A DNA stretch of 64,000 bases from CADCWK01 sp965218235 (lineage in GTDB: Bacteria; Chloroflexota; Chloroflexia; Thermomicrobiales; UBA6265): NCBI GenBank assembly GCA_965218235.1, contig OZ244595.1, positions 186,001 to 250,000 of the forward strand. The letters run 5' to 3'. A program made the translations under genes and the position numbers. Below are positions 26,470 through 34,355 of this stretch, piece by piece. The notes beneath the pieces were generated by a model. It was not told the origin of the DNA, did no database searches, and saw nothing but the letters and a program-made list of their open reading frames with translations. Position 1 is the first letter of the stretch. Every line of letters starts with the position of its first letter.

Positions 26470-26946
26470 ATGGCTGATTCAACGCAGACAAGCGAGCAGG
26501 CCCGCCCGTCCGGCGAGCAGGGTGCCCGCTCCCGGTTCGGCGCCGGTGCCCAGCGTTCCGCCCCCGGGGACCGCGGGGGCGATCGGCCCGGTGGTGGTGG
26601 CGGCTACCGCGGCGGCGACCGTCCGGGTGGGGACCGCCCTGGGGGCGACGACCGTGGGGACCGTCCCGGTGGTGGCGACCGCCCGGAGCGCGGTGAGCGC
26701 CGTGGTGGCCGTGGCGGTGGCTTCGGCGGTCGCGGTCGTGGCCGCAAGGAGCCCATCTTCGCCCCTGGCGAGGTCGTCGACTACAAGGATATCCAGCGCC
26801 TGCGCCGTTGCCTCGACGAGCGCGGCAAGATCTCCAATCGGCGCAAGACCAACTGCAAGGCTGGCGAGCAGCGTGCCCTGACCGTGGCGGTCAAGCGTGC
26901 CCGGCACATGGCCCTGCTGCCGTTCGTCTCCGACGGCCGCCGCTGA
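26470..26946 (+). CDS. rpsR: 30S ribosomal protein S18 with long Gly/Arg/Asp-rich N-terminal extension
   Basis: The last 65 or so residues are S18 (VVDYKDIQRLRRCLDERGKISNRRKTNCKAGEQRALTVAVKRARHMALLPF). They bind 16S rRNA with S6 in the platform of the small subunit. The first 92 residues are low-complexity, with repeats of GGDRPGG, GDRPGGGDRP and RGGRGGG types and mixed charge; ordinary S18 is 75-90 residues. The usual N-terminal CxxC-type motif is absent. TAAGGAG is just upstream of the ATG, and both the frame and the AG-rich site support the long form. It follows rpmG. Confidence 0.93.
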   Translation: MADSTQTSEQARPSGEQGARSRFGAGAQRSAPGDRGGDRPGGGGGYRGGDRPGGDRPGGDDRGDRPGGGDRPERGERRGGRGGGFGGRGRGRKEPIFAPGEVVDYKDIQRLRRCLDERGKISNRRKTNCKAGEQRALTVAVKRARHMALLPFVSDGRR

Positions 26947-27015
26947 CCTTTTCCCGGTCGCCTTCGTCGCGCCTCGATGACCTGACCTGAGGACCGTCCG
27001 CTCGAACACGCTGAA

Positions 27016-27054
27016 GGCCAGCGCCCCTCCCCAACCTGGGCAGGGGCGTTGGCC
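27016..27054 (+). terminator. Terminator hairpin after rpsR
   Basis: GGCCAGCGCCCCT (27016-27028) pairs with AGGGGCGTTGGCC (27042-27054) with one G-T pair, and further pairing is possible inside the loop. It starts 70 bases after the S18 stop and ends the ribosomal-protein operon. Confidence 0.6.
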
Positions 27055-27159
27055 GTCCCCGGAATACGGAATGTCGAATGCGGACCCCGGCTGCCCGGTT
27101 GCCATGAGAGTCTGGATTGCCGGGCGATAACCACCCGGATGACGTGCGAGGAGGGCGCG

Positions 27160-28467
27160 ATGACGACAACGGAAGCGGATTCCGCGGCCCCGACCACGCC
27201 ACCCTCCTACGCGGACGTGCTTGCCAGCCGGGACTTCCGCCGGCTCTGGGGCGCGACGATCTTCGCCAATCTCGGCGAGTCGATCGCCCAGGTCGCCCTG
27301 CCACTGCTGGTCTTCGCCGTGACCGAGTCGCTGTCAATGCTCGGGCTCGTCGCCGCCCTCTCGACGTTGCCCAAGGTCTTCCTCGCCCCGTTCGCCGGCG
27401 TTCTCGCGGACCGGGTCAATCGCCGCCTGATCATCCTGACCTGCGACCTCGCCCGGATGGTCGCGGTCGTCTTCCTCCCATTCGCCGCCACTACCTGGCA
27501 GATCACCGTGATCGCGGTCGTCATCGCGACCTTCACCGCCCTGGCGAAGCCGTCCGAGATGGCGGCCGTCCCGATGGTCGCAACCGAGCACCTGCTCCTC
27601 CGGGCGCTCTCCCTGATCCAGATCAGCGGCGCCGCGATCCGGGTGATCGGGCCGACGATCGGGGCGGCCCTCGTCACCGTCCTGGGCGCCGGCCCGACCT
27701 TCTTCGCCCAGGCGCTCTGCTTCGTCGCCTCGTCGGTCCTCATCTTCGGGCTCCGGCTGCCCAACGTGGCACGGAGGCCGGGAGCCGCGACGGCTCAGCC
27801 CCGCATGCGGGAGGAACTCACCGTTGGCTTCCGGGCGATGTGGCGTCACCGGGCGATCCGGGCCATCGTCGGTGCGGAGATGGTCTGGGGCGGTGCCGGA
27901 ACCCTGATGGCCATCGGCCTCCTGGCCTACACCAAGATCACCCTCGATCTGGGCGATCGGGCCAACACCGTCTTCGCCCTGCTGATCGCCGCGTTCGCCG
28001 CTGGCACCGTCGCCGGTGGGCTGCTCGCTAGCCGGGTCGAGACCCGCCTCGGCCGCTCGTTCATGCTCGGCTTCGGCTACTTCGCGCCCCTGCTCCTGGT
28101 CGCGGTGCTCTTCGTCCCACCGCTCCCTATCGTCTTCCTCGCCCTCTTCCTGTTCGGCCTTTCGGACAGCTGGCTGGTGATCGCCTCCCAGCAATTGATC
28201 GTCGAGCGGATCGCGGACGCGGAGCGCGGCCGCTTCTACGCCGTCTGGACGGCCCTGATCACCCTCGCCTGGGCCGGCTGGAACGGTCTGATCGGGCCAC
28301 TGACCGACCGGCTCGGCGCCCCGGTGGTCTTCCTGATTGTCGGTCTGGCCTGCGGGCTGGGCTGCCCTCTCGTGCTGCTGCTGACCGGCACGATCCAGGA
28401 ACTGCTGACGAGCGACCAGCCGGGCAGAGGACAGGGATCGGCGAGGTCACCCGTCTCCACCGGTTGA
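27160..28467 (+). CDS. MFS transporter (efflux type)
   Basis: This 435-residue protein has about twelve membrane spans. It starts with SRDFRRLWGATIFANLGESIAQVALPLLVFAVTES, the layout of the MFS_3/EntS-like exporters, and carries a motif-A-like loop (GVLADRVNRRLII). The ATG at 27160 follows GAGGAGGG. It probably exports a drug or siderophore-like compound, but the substrate cannot be told. Its 3' end overlaps that of the convergent WYL regulator gene by 21 bases. It differs from the DHA2-type exporters at the window start. Confidence 0.85.
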   Translation: MTTTEADSAAPTTPPSYADVLASRDFRRLWGATIFANLGESIAQVALPLLVFAVTESLSMLGLVAALSTLPKVFLAPFAGVLADRVNRRLIILTCDLARMVAVVFLPFAATTWQITVIAVVIATFTALAKPSEMAAVPMVATEHLLLRALSLIQISGAAIRVIGPTIGAALVTVLGAGPTFFAQALCFVASSVLIFGLRLPNVARRPGAATAQPRMREELTVGFRAMWRHRAIRAIVGAEMVWGGAGTLMAIGLLAYTKITLDLGDRANTVFALLIAAFAAGTVAGGLLASRVETRLGRSFMLGFGYFAPLLLVAVLFVPPLPIVFLALFLFGLSDSWLVIASQQLIVERIADAERGRFYAVWTALITLAWAGWNGLIGPLTDRLGAPVVFLIVGLACGLGCPLVLLLTGTIQELLTSDQPGRGQGSARSPVSTG

Positions 28468-29445
28468 AGGTGTCCCGTCCACCGCGTATCGGTGGTGGAC
28501 GTCCCGCGCCAGTTCCGCCAGCTGCTGCCGGAGTTCGGGCGGGGCCAGCACCTCGGCCTCCATCCCGAACCGCAGCAACTCCATAGCCGCCTGGCGGAGC
28601 CCCTCGGTCGGCAACCGCGCCGTCACCCAGCCGGCGCCATCCGGTGGGCTCTGCGATGCCCGGACCGCCTGTGTCCGATAGGTGTCGAGAAAGAACGAGA
28701 GGAGGCGCTGCCCGGACGGCGACAGCCGGATTGTCGCCTCGCCGGCGTACATCCGGGCGTTGAACGCCTCCGACCACGTCCGCCAGTACGCGACGAGATC
28801 GAAGTCCGCCGGCCGCTCGAACCGGGTCGAGAGCAGGTCGGCCGAAATGATCCGCGAGACACGATAGGTCCGGGGCATGCCGTCGACCGCCGCGACGGCG
28901 TACCAGACGCCACCCTTGAGGACGAGCCCGAGTGGCGCGACCGTCCGGTCGACCTTTCCGGCCCAGCGCTGATACCGCCACGAGAGTTCGCGCTCCTGCC
29001 AGACCGCCTCGGCGACCAGCGGCAGGAACGCCAGGTCATCCTCGTCGTGATACCAGCCGGGCGCATCGAGATGGAACCGCGTCCGGACGCGCTCGGCCCG
29101 GTCCCGCAGCGCCTCGGGCAGCGATGCCAGCAACTTGAGCTGGGTCGTCGCCATCGCCTCGCTCAGGCCGAGGTCAGCGGCGATGTCCGGCGCCCCGGTC
29201 AGGAACAGCGCGCCGGCCTCGTCCGGCGTCAACCCGGTCAGCCGCGTCCGGTAGCCGTCGAGCAAGCGAAAACCGCCGTCCGGACCACGGTCGGCGATGA
29301 CCGGGATACCGGACAGGCTAAGGGAATCGATGTCGCGGTAGATCGTCCGGACCGAGACCTCGAGCTCGGTAGCCAGCTCGGGACCGGTCAGCCGGCCCCG
29401 GTTCTGGAGCAGCAGCACGATCGACAGCAACCGGCTCGCCCGCAT
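28447..29445 (-). CDS. WYL-domain transcriptional regulator (YafY-like)
   Basis: This 332-residue protein has an N-terminal DeoR-type winged helix (RLLSIVLLLQNRGRLTGPELATELEVSVRTIYRDIDSLSLSGIPVIADRGPDGGFRLLDGY, residues 4-65). A WYL domain in the middle (SWRYQRWAGKVDRTVAPLGLVLKGGVWYAVAAVDG) and the WCX C-terminal extension follow. Such regulators sense nucleic-acid or small ligands and often control a divergent gene. Here the divergent partner is the DUF3224-type gene at 29574. TGACA is repeated in the shared upstream region (29488 and 29498), a candidate operator. Confidence 0.9.
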   Translation of the reverse strand: MRASRLLSIVLLLQNRGRLTGPELATELEVSVRTIYRDIDSLSLSGIPVIADRGPDGGFRLLDGYRTRLTGLTPDEAGALFLTGAPDIAADLGLSEAMATTQLKLLASLPEALRDRAERVRTRFHLDAPGWYHDEDDLAFLPLVAEAVWQERELSWRYQRWAGKVDRTVAPLGLVLKGGVWYAVAAVDGMPRTYRVSRIISADLLSTRFERPADFDLVAYWRTWSEAFNARMYAGEATIRLSPSGQRLLSFFLDTYRTQAVRASQSPPDGAGWVTARLPTEGLRQAAMELLRFGMEAEVLAPPELRQQLAELARDVHHRYAVDGTPSTGGDG

Positions 29446-29573
29446 CCGTCGCTCCTCGCGTCATGTCGAGCACACCCGGCCCGTTCCTGACACATTCTGA
29501 CAGGTACGGCCCGTATGTTGGAAGCGGCCCGAATCTCGGGGTCCGACGGTCAGACAGGTACAAGGAGCCAGCA

Positions 29574-29956
29574 ATGAGTCATCACGTATCGACGGGTGCG
29601 TTCACGGTCTCGAAGTGGGAGGAGAACCCCTACCAAGAGATCGAGGGGGCGGCCAAGCTGAACATGGCCGAGATCGAGCAGGCGTATTCCGGCGGCCTGA
29701 TCGGCCGGAGTGAGATCCGGTACCTGATGCTCTACCCCGGCGAGGGGATCACCACGACCTCACCGGCCTGGAGTACTTCACCGGTGTGCTCCACGGCCAC
29801 GACGGGAGCTTCGGTATCCGCTGGAACGGCGAGGACGACGGCACCATCGTCGAGGGATCGGGCACCGGCGCCCTCGCCGGTCTAATCGGCGAGGCTTCGT
29901 ACGAGGCAACCCGCGGCGGCGACGTCGCCTTCACGCTGCGGTACGACCTCGACTGA
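29574..29956 (+). pseudogene. DUF3224-family gene with a single frameshift
   Basis: The ATG at 29574 follows AAGGAG, and the first 55 codons read as a DUF3224 protein (GAFTVSKWEENPYQEIEG, then GRSEIRYLMLYPGEG). Between about 29735 and 29756 the homologous frame shifts by the equivalent of one lost base. It continues as DLTGLEYFTGVLHGHDGSFGIR through GSGTGALAGLIGEASYEA to YDLD and the TGA at 29954-29956. Both halves look intact, so this may be a recent mutation or a sequencing error beside GGGG. DUF3224 proteins are small, function unknown. It is divergent from the WYL regulator. Confidence 0.7.
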
Positions 29957-29981
29957 GGACGTGACAACCGACCGGAACGCA

Positions 29982-30791
29982 CTACGGTTGGCTGGCCAGC
30001 CGCTCGTTGTGCCGGACGACGGCATCGGACAGCGTCAGCAGCGTCGGAACGATCACCGCGCCGTTGCCATCGGCATGACGGTGATAGCGGTCGACGAGGG
30101 CGGCCCGCATCCCGACGGCGATGGCTCCGATCACGTCCGACTTCGGCTGGTCGCCGATGTGGATCGCGTCCTCGGCCGCGACCTGGATGTCGGGATGCTC
30201 GAGAGCGGCGTGGAACGTTCGAGGGTCCGGCTTCTCCCAGCCGACGAGTGCTGAGGTAATGATCGCCTCCATCTCGTGGGCGAAGGCCAGCCGGGTGCAG
30301 AGCTCGGTCACATCGGCGTCGGCGTTCGAGATGATCGCCCGCTTGACGCCGGCCTCCCGCAGCCGGACGAGCGCCGGGACGACGTCCTCGAATGGGCGGT
30401 AGGCGCCGCCGAACGCGTGGGCGTCGAACTCGCCCCGGTAGACGTGGAACAGCCGCTCGAGCGTGTCGGCCTCCAGGACGATGTCGGCGGCCGCCAGCCA
30501 GCGGCGGAGGTGCTCCAGCCGGAAGAGGTGTTGCTCTTCCGGCGAGCGGTCCCGGATCGGCCAGCGACCGTTCTCGATCGTGAAATAGTCCTCGCCGGCG
30601 AGGTCTGCCCACATCAGGGCGTCGGAATCGGATGCGATGCCGACGCGCTCCAATGCGCCGTGAAGCCGTTCCCAGCGGCGGGGCCGCAGCTCGATCAGGG
30701 TGTCATAGAGATCGAAGGTCACCAGACGGATCGGCCGATGACCGAGGTCATCGAGGGAGATCGGGCGGCTTGTCTCGAATGTCGCGGACAT
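29982..30791 (-). CDS. HAD-superfamily hydrolase
   Basis: This 269-residue protein has the four HAD motifs: I FDLYDTL (nucleophile D27), II ISNAD, III Lys in GWEKPDPRTF, and IV IHIGDQPKSDVIGA. The cap lies between I and II (about residues 35-125), as in subfamily I. Tyr at the position two after the nucleophile, where phosphatases have Asp, is shared with haloacid dehalogenase-like members, so phosphatase activity should not be assumed. ATG at 30791 is used; the frame is open back to a TTG at 30803. Confidence 0.83.
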   Translation of the reverse strand: MSATFETSRPISLDDLGHRPIRLVTFDLYDTLIELRPRRWERLHGALERVGIASDSDALMWADLAGEDYFTIENGRWPIRDRSPEEQHLFRLEHLRRWLAAADIVLEADTLERLFHVYRGEFDAHAFGGAYRPFEDVVPALVRLREAGVKRAIISNADADVTELCTRLAFAHEMEAIITSALVGWEKPDPRTFHAALEHPDIQVAAEDAIHIGDQPKSDVIGAIAVGMRAALVDRYHRHADGNGAVIVPTLLTLSDAVVRHNERLASQP

Positions 30792-30842
30792 GGGGTACAA
30801 CAACTCCCTTGCTGAGGAATCGGACCGGCCGGGAATCGTCTG

Positions 30843-31400
30843 TCACTCCCGGAAGAATCCACCAAGGGTCAACACATCGTTGACCAGAACCGAGAAGTCG
30901 GGAATCAGATCCCCAGCCGTCAGGGTGTCGGTACCATCCAGGACCACTGGCACCTCGCCCGGCCGGTGGACCGTAACGATCCATCGCTGTGGATCGATCG
31001 CCCAGCCCAGCAGCGTTCCGGCGGTCAGATAGCGATGCATCTTCTGGTCCAGATCGGCGATCCGGTCGCTTGGCGAAAGGACTTCGACCGCCAGATCCGG
31101 TGGACCCTCGAACGGGTAGGTGAGATCTTCGCGTGACGAGATCCGTTCGGCCCGGACGAACGCTACGTCGGGGAGAAACATCGTGTCCGGGTCACGGACC
31201 AGCCGGAAACTGGCATCGGCCCCGAAGACGACTCCGAGGCGCCCTGGCCATATGGCGAGATTGAGGAGCGTACCGATGCGCAGCGCAATTGCGGAGACCT
31301 CTGGTGCGGCAGCCACTCCCTTGGGGACTCCTTCGTACAGCTCATGGTCATCCGGTAGTCCGATCAAGTCCTCAGCCCTCAGCAATCTCGTCTCGACCAT
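30843..31400 (-). CDS. Uma2-family (DUF820) putative endonuclease, copy 1
   Basis: This 185-residue protein matches the Uma2/DUF820 restriction-endonuclease-like fold: LLRAEDLIGLPDDHELYEGV, then PDVAFVRAERI, PPDLAVEVLSPSDRIADLDQKMHRYLTAGTLLGWAIDP. The Asp in FLPDVAF, and PDLAVEV with the following Lys, form the likely PD-(D/E)xK site. ATG at 31400 is preceded by GAGGGA. These proteins are abundant in Cyanobacteria and Chloroflexota, and their cellular role is poorly known. A paralogue is encoded just upstream on the same strand. Confidence 0.85.
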   Translation of the reverse strand: MVETRLLRAEDLIGLPDDHELYEGVPKGVAAAPEVSAIALRIGTLLNLAIWPGRLGVVFGADASFRLVRDPDTMFLPDVAFVRAERISSREDLTYPFEGPPDLAVEVLSPSDRIADLDQKMHRYLTAGTLLGWAIDPQRWIVTVHRPGEVPVVLDGTDTLTAGDLIPDFSVLVNDVLTLGGFFRE

Positions 31401-31448
31401 CGCTGTCCCTCGCATCCCAAAGGCGGCTTCGTCTCGCGTTCGTTTGTC

Positions 31449-32003
31449 TCAACCTGGACGAGGACGGACCCGGAGGATGCGATCGATCGTGATCCGCAGA
31501 CCCGGCAGCACGTCGCCGCCCGTCAGGATCTCGTCGTCACGCAGCACGTCGACGGGACTCTCCGGACGATAGACCGTGACCGTTCGCGCAACTGGATCGA
31601 TCGCCCAGCCCAAGCGGGTGCCCGCGACCAGGTAGTCGCGCATCTTCCGCTCGAGTTCAGCCGCGGTGTCGCTGAGCGAGCGAACCTCGACGGCCAAATC
31701 CGGAGCGCCTTCGAACGGATAGTCCAGGTCATCGTCTGTCCGCACCCGATCCTCACGCACGAACGCGGCATCGGGCAGATAGACCACGTCCGGGTTCCGG
31801 GAGAGACGGAAGCTCGCATCGGCGCCGAAGACGACGCCCAGTTGCTGAACATCCACATGGTTCCACAGCAGGGACGCGACAGTGAGCGCAATCGCCGAGA
31901 CATCTGGTGCGGCAGCCACTCGGTGAGGAACCCCTTCGTAGAGTTCGTACTCGTCGGGAAGACCGACCAGATCCTCAGCGGTCATCAGTCGTGTCTGCAC
32001 CAT
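31449..32003 (-). CDS. Uma2-family (DUF820) putative endonuclease, copy 2
   Basis: This 184-residue protein is a close relative of the downstream copy and also begins near LMTAEDLVGLPDEYELYEGV. It keeps YLPDAAFV and PDLAVEVRSLSDTAAELERKMRDYLVAGTRLGWAIDP. One difference lies in the active-site strand: EVLSPSD of copy 1 is EVRSLSD here. GAGGGA precedes the ATG at 32003. The 48-base gap suggests one transcript with copy 1. The pair looks like a tandem duplication that has diverged substantially. Confidence 0.83.
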   Translation of the reverse strand: MVQTRLMTAEDLVGLPDEYELYEGVPHRVAAAPDVSAIALTVASLLWNHVDVQQLGVVFGADASFRLSRNPDVVYLPDAAFVREDRVRTDDDLDYPFEGAPDLAVEVRSLSDTAAELERKMRDYLVAGTRLGWAIDPVARTVTVYRPESPVDVLRDDEILTGGDVLPGLRITIDRILRVRPRPG

Positions 32004-32300
32004 GTCGCGATCCCTCGATGAACGCTCATCGTCTTGATACCCACAGTCTACGGTGCGATCGCCTGACAACGACGCAATGTCTTTCTCACCCGGAGGAGAA
32101 TGAACACGAGTCAATCGAAACGGGAACTGTGCCTGGAAGGCGCGGATGGATACCAAGTCCGGCGCGTTCGGATACGTCCGGCGCGGACAATGACGACGAC
32201 AATGAGAGGATATGATTCAATCCATTCAGATCTCCACTGACCCCGGACGGCGACGACGCCGTGCTCTCCCGGCAACTGTGCCTGAGGTGACGAGCGTCCC

Positions 32301-34343
32301 ATGACAGGAACCTGGTCGCTGAGGACCCGCTTCGTCCTCGTCACGATCGTCTCGATCCTGCCGATCCTTGGGGTCGTCTCCTATATCGTCTATCAGAGTC
32401 TTCAGAACAACGTCGATCAATTGATCGACACCGAGACCTTCATCAGCGACTCGGTCTCCCAGGGGCTGGAGAACACGCTCGAGGACAACATCTCGGTCCT
32501 CGAGGGCGTCGCGACGAACGACTGGATCCGCGGTACAGCGGCCGAGACGAACGGCGCCGTCCCGGACCCGATGGCCGGTGGGCAGAACCAGATTCAGGCC
32601 ACGCAGGTCTTCCAGGACGTACAGACCTACCGGCGGAACATCACCGCACTGTTCCTGACCGATCAGCTCGGCAACGTCATCCTCTGGAAGGGAAACCCGC
32701 AACAAGTCGACTTCCTTCCCCAGGTCTCGGAGACGATCTCGCGGACCGGGACGACCGGCGCCGCGGCGGTTTCCGGCTCCCTGAGCAGTCCGATCGACAG
32801 TAGTGCGGGGTTCATCGCCCTCACCTACCCGGTCTTTGGGCCAGATCGGACCAGCGGCGAGATCAGTGGCGTGGCCGGGGCGATCCTGTCCGTCGACCGC
32901 CTCCGTCAGACGTTCACGCCCTTCGCCCGGGGCAACACCATCATCATGGTCGTCGCCGACCGGCAGATCGTCACGACCAGCGCGCCAGATGCCGAGCGAA
33001 GTTCCTTCCTCAACGCTTTCCTGAACGCCGACGGGACCACTGGACAGGTCTTCGACTACGTGGGCGTCGGCGAGATCGACCGGGTCGCCGTCTCGACGAC
33101 AGTCGACATCGGCGACTCCGCCGCCTGGACGGTCGTCGTCAGCAACCCCACCCCAACCACCTACGGCCCCACCCGGCAGGTCCTGCAGCGCGGAATCGCG
33201 GCGACGGCCCTCGCGGTGCTGCTGACGGTGCTGCTGACTTTCATCCTGGCAAGCCGGACGGCCCGGCCACTCGACCGGCTCACCCAGCATGTCATATCGA
33301 TGTCGGCCGGTGACTTCCCGACCGGCAACCAGGTCCCGGTCGATTCGCACGGTGGGCGCGAGGTCCGCCAGCTCGGATCGGCCTTCCGCGAGATGGCCAG
33401 GCGCCTCGCCAGTCAGGTCGACGAGCTGGCTTCCTCCAAGCAGCTCCGAGAGGAGCAGGCCGACCGGCTCCGCGATCTCAACCGGCGCAACGTCCGCGCT
33501 CAGGAAGAGGAGCGCCGCCGGATCGCGGGCGACATCCACGATGCCGTCTCCCCGCTGATCACCGGGGCGCTCTACCAGACGCGGGCGCTCCTGCTCGACA
33601 CGTCGGCGCCCGACCCCGAACGCCAGCGAAGCGGGTTTGAGGATATCGGCAACCTGCTGACGAGCGCCAGCGACGAGCTCCACGGCGTCATCTTCGACCT
33701 CCGCCCACCCGACCTCGACGATCTCGGCGTCGTCGCCGCGATCGAACGGTACATCACCAACTTCAGCCGCGGCGGGATGGGCACGCCGAACATCACCGTC
33801 GTCGGGCAGGAGCCGCCCGACCTCACCCCGGAGATCCGGGTTACGGTCTACCGGATCGTCCAGGAAGCGCTGCACAACGTCGTCCGCCATTCCGGGGCCA
33901 GCGAGGCGGTCGTCGCCCTTGAAACCTTCGACGGCCAGTTCCAGGTGATGATTCGGGACAACGGCGCCGGCTTCGACCCGGAGCAGGCCAGGCGTCCGAC
34001 CTCGCTCGGGCTGTTGAGCATGCGGGAGCGGGCCTCGGCGATCGGCGCGACCCTCCACATCGAGTCGACCCCGGGCCTGGGAACCGCGGTCGTCCTTGAC
34101 CGGCGCCTCGCCTCGCCAGCCGCGACCGGACGTCGCGCGCAGCGGCGACTCCGTCCGCTCCGGACGGAACCCCCACAGCGGCCGTCCGGCACCGCAATCC
34201 CGCCGGACCGCCGCGCCACCGAAGCCGATGTCCGGCCGATCCACGGCGGCGAACTTGCCCCAACCGGCACCGAGGGGACGCAGCTGGCCGGGGGGGCGCC
34301 GCTGGCCGCCCGACTGGCCGGACGGCTTGGCTTTGGCAAGTAG
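32301..34343 (+). CDS. Sensor histidine kinase, HisKA_3 (NarX-like) with extracellular sensor domain
   Basis: This 680-residue membrane kinase has a first span near residues 10-31, a large extracytoplasmic domain (about 32-295) that looks cache-like, a second span (ALAVLLTVLLTFILA), and a HAMP linker. A HisKA_3 dimerisation domain follows with H413 (RRIAGDIHDAVSPLITG), then the ATPase domain (EALHNVVRHSGASEAV, DNGAGFDPE, SLGLLSMRERASAIGA, GLGTAV). An 80-residue Arg/Pro/Gly-rich tail follows the ATPase domain and matches no known part. HisKA_3 kinases pair with NarL-type regulators such as the one at 24830-25465, but none is adjacent. Confidence 0.9.
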   Translation: MTGTWSLRTRFVLVTIVSILPILGVVSYIVYQSLQNNVDQLIDTETFISDSVSQGLENTLEDNISVLEGVATNDWIRGTAAETNGAVPDPMAGGQNQIQATQVFQDVQTYRRNITALFLTDQLGNVILWKGNPQQVDFLPQVSETISRTGTTGAAAVSGSLSSPIDSSAGFIALTYPVFGPDRTSGEISGVAGAILSVDRLRQTFTPFARGNTIIMVVADRQIVTTSAPDAERSSFLNAFLNADGTTGQVFDYVGVGEIDRVAVSTTVDIGDSAAWTVVVSNPTPTTYGPTRQVLQRGIAATALAVLLTVLLTFILASRTARPLDRLTQHVISMSAGDFPTGNQVPVDSHGGREVRQLGSAFREMARRLASQVDELASSKQLREEQADRLRDLNRRNVRAQEEERRRIAGDIHDAVSPLITGALYQTRALLLDTSAPDPERQRSGFEDIGNLLTSASDELHGVIFDLRPPDLDDLGVVAAIERYITNFSRGGMGTPNITVVGQEPPDLTPEIRVTVYRIVQEALHNVVRHSGASEAVVALETFDGQFQVMIRDNGAGFDPEQARRPTSLGLLSMRERASAIGATLHIESTPGLGTAVVLDRRLASPAATGRRAQRRLRPLRTEPPQRPSGTAIPPDRRATEADVRPIHGGELAPTGTEGTQLAGGAPLAARLAGRLGFGK

Positions 34344-34355
34344 CCCGAAAGGCGA

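Noticed and set aside
32226..34244. A 672-codon open frame on the minus strand
   Set aside because: It is antisense to the sensor kinase, which has all expected motifs. The antisense peptide is Asp/Arg/Gly-rich and matches no family, as expected for shadows in GC-rich DNA.
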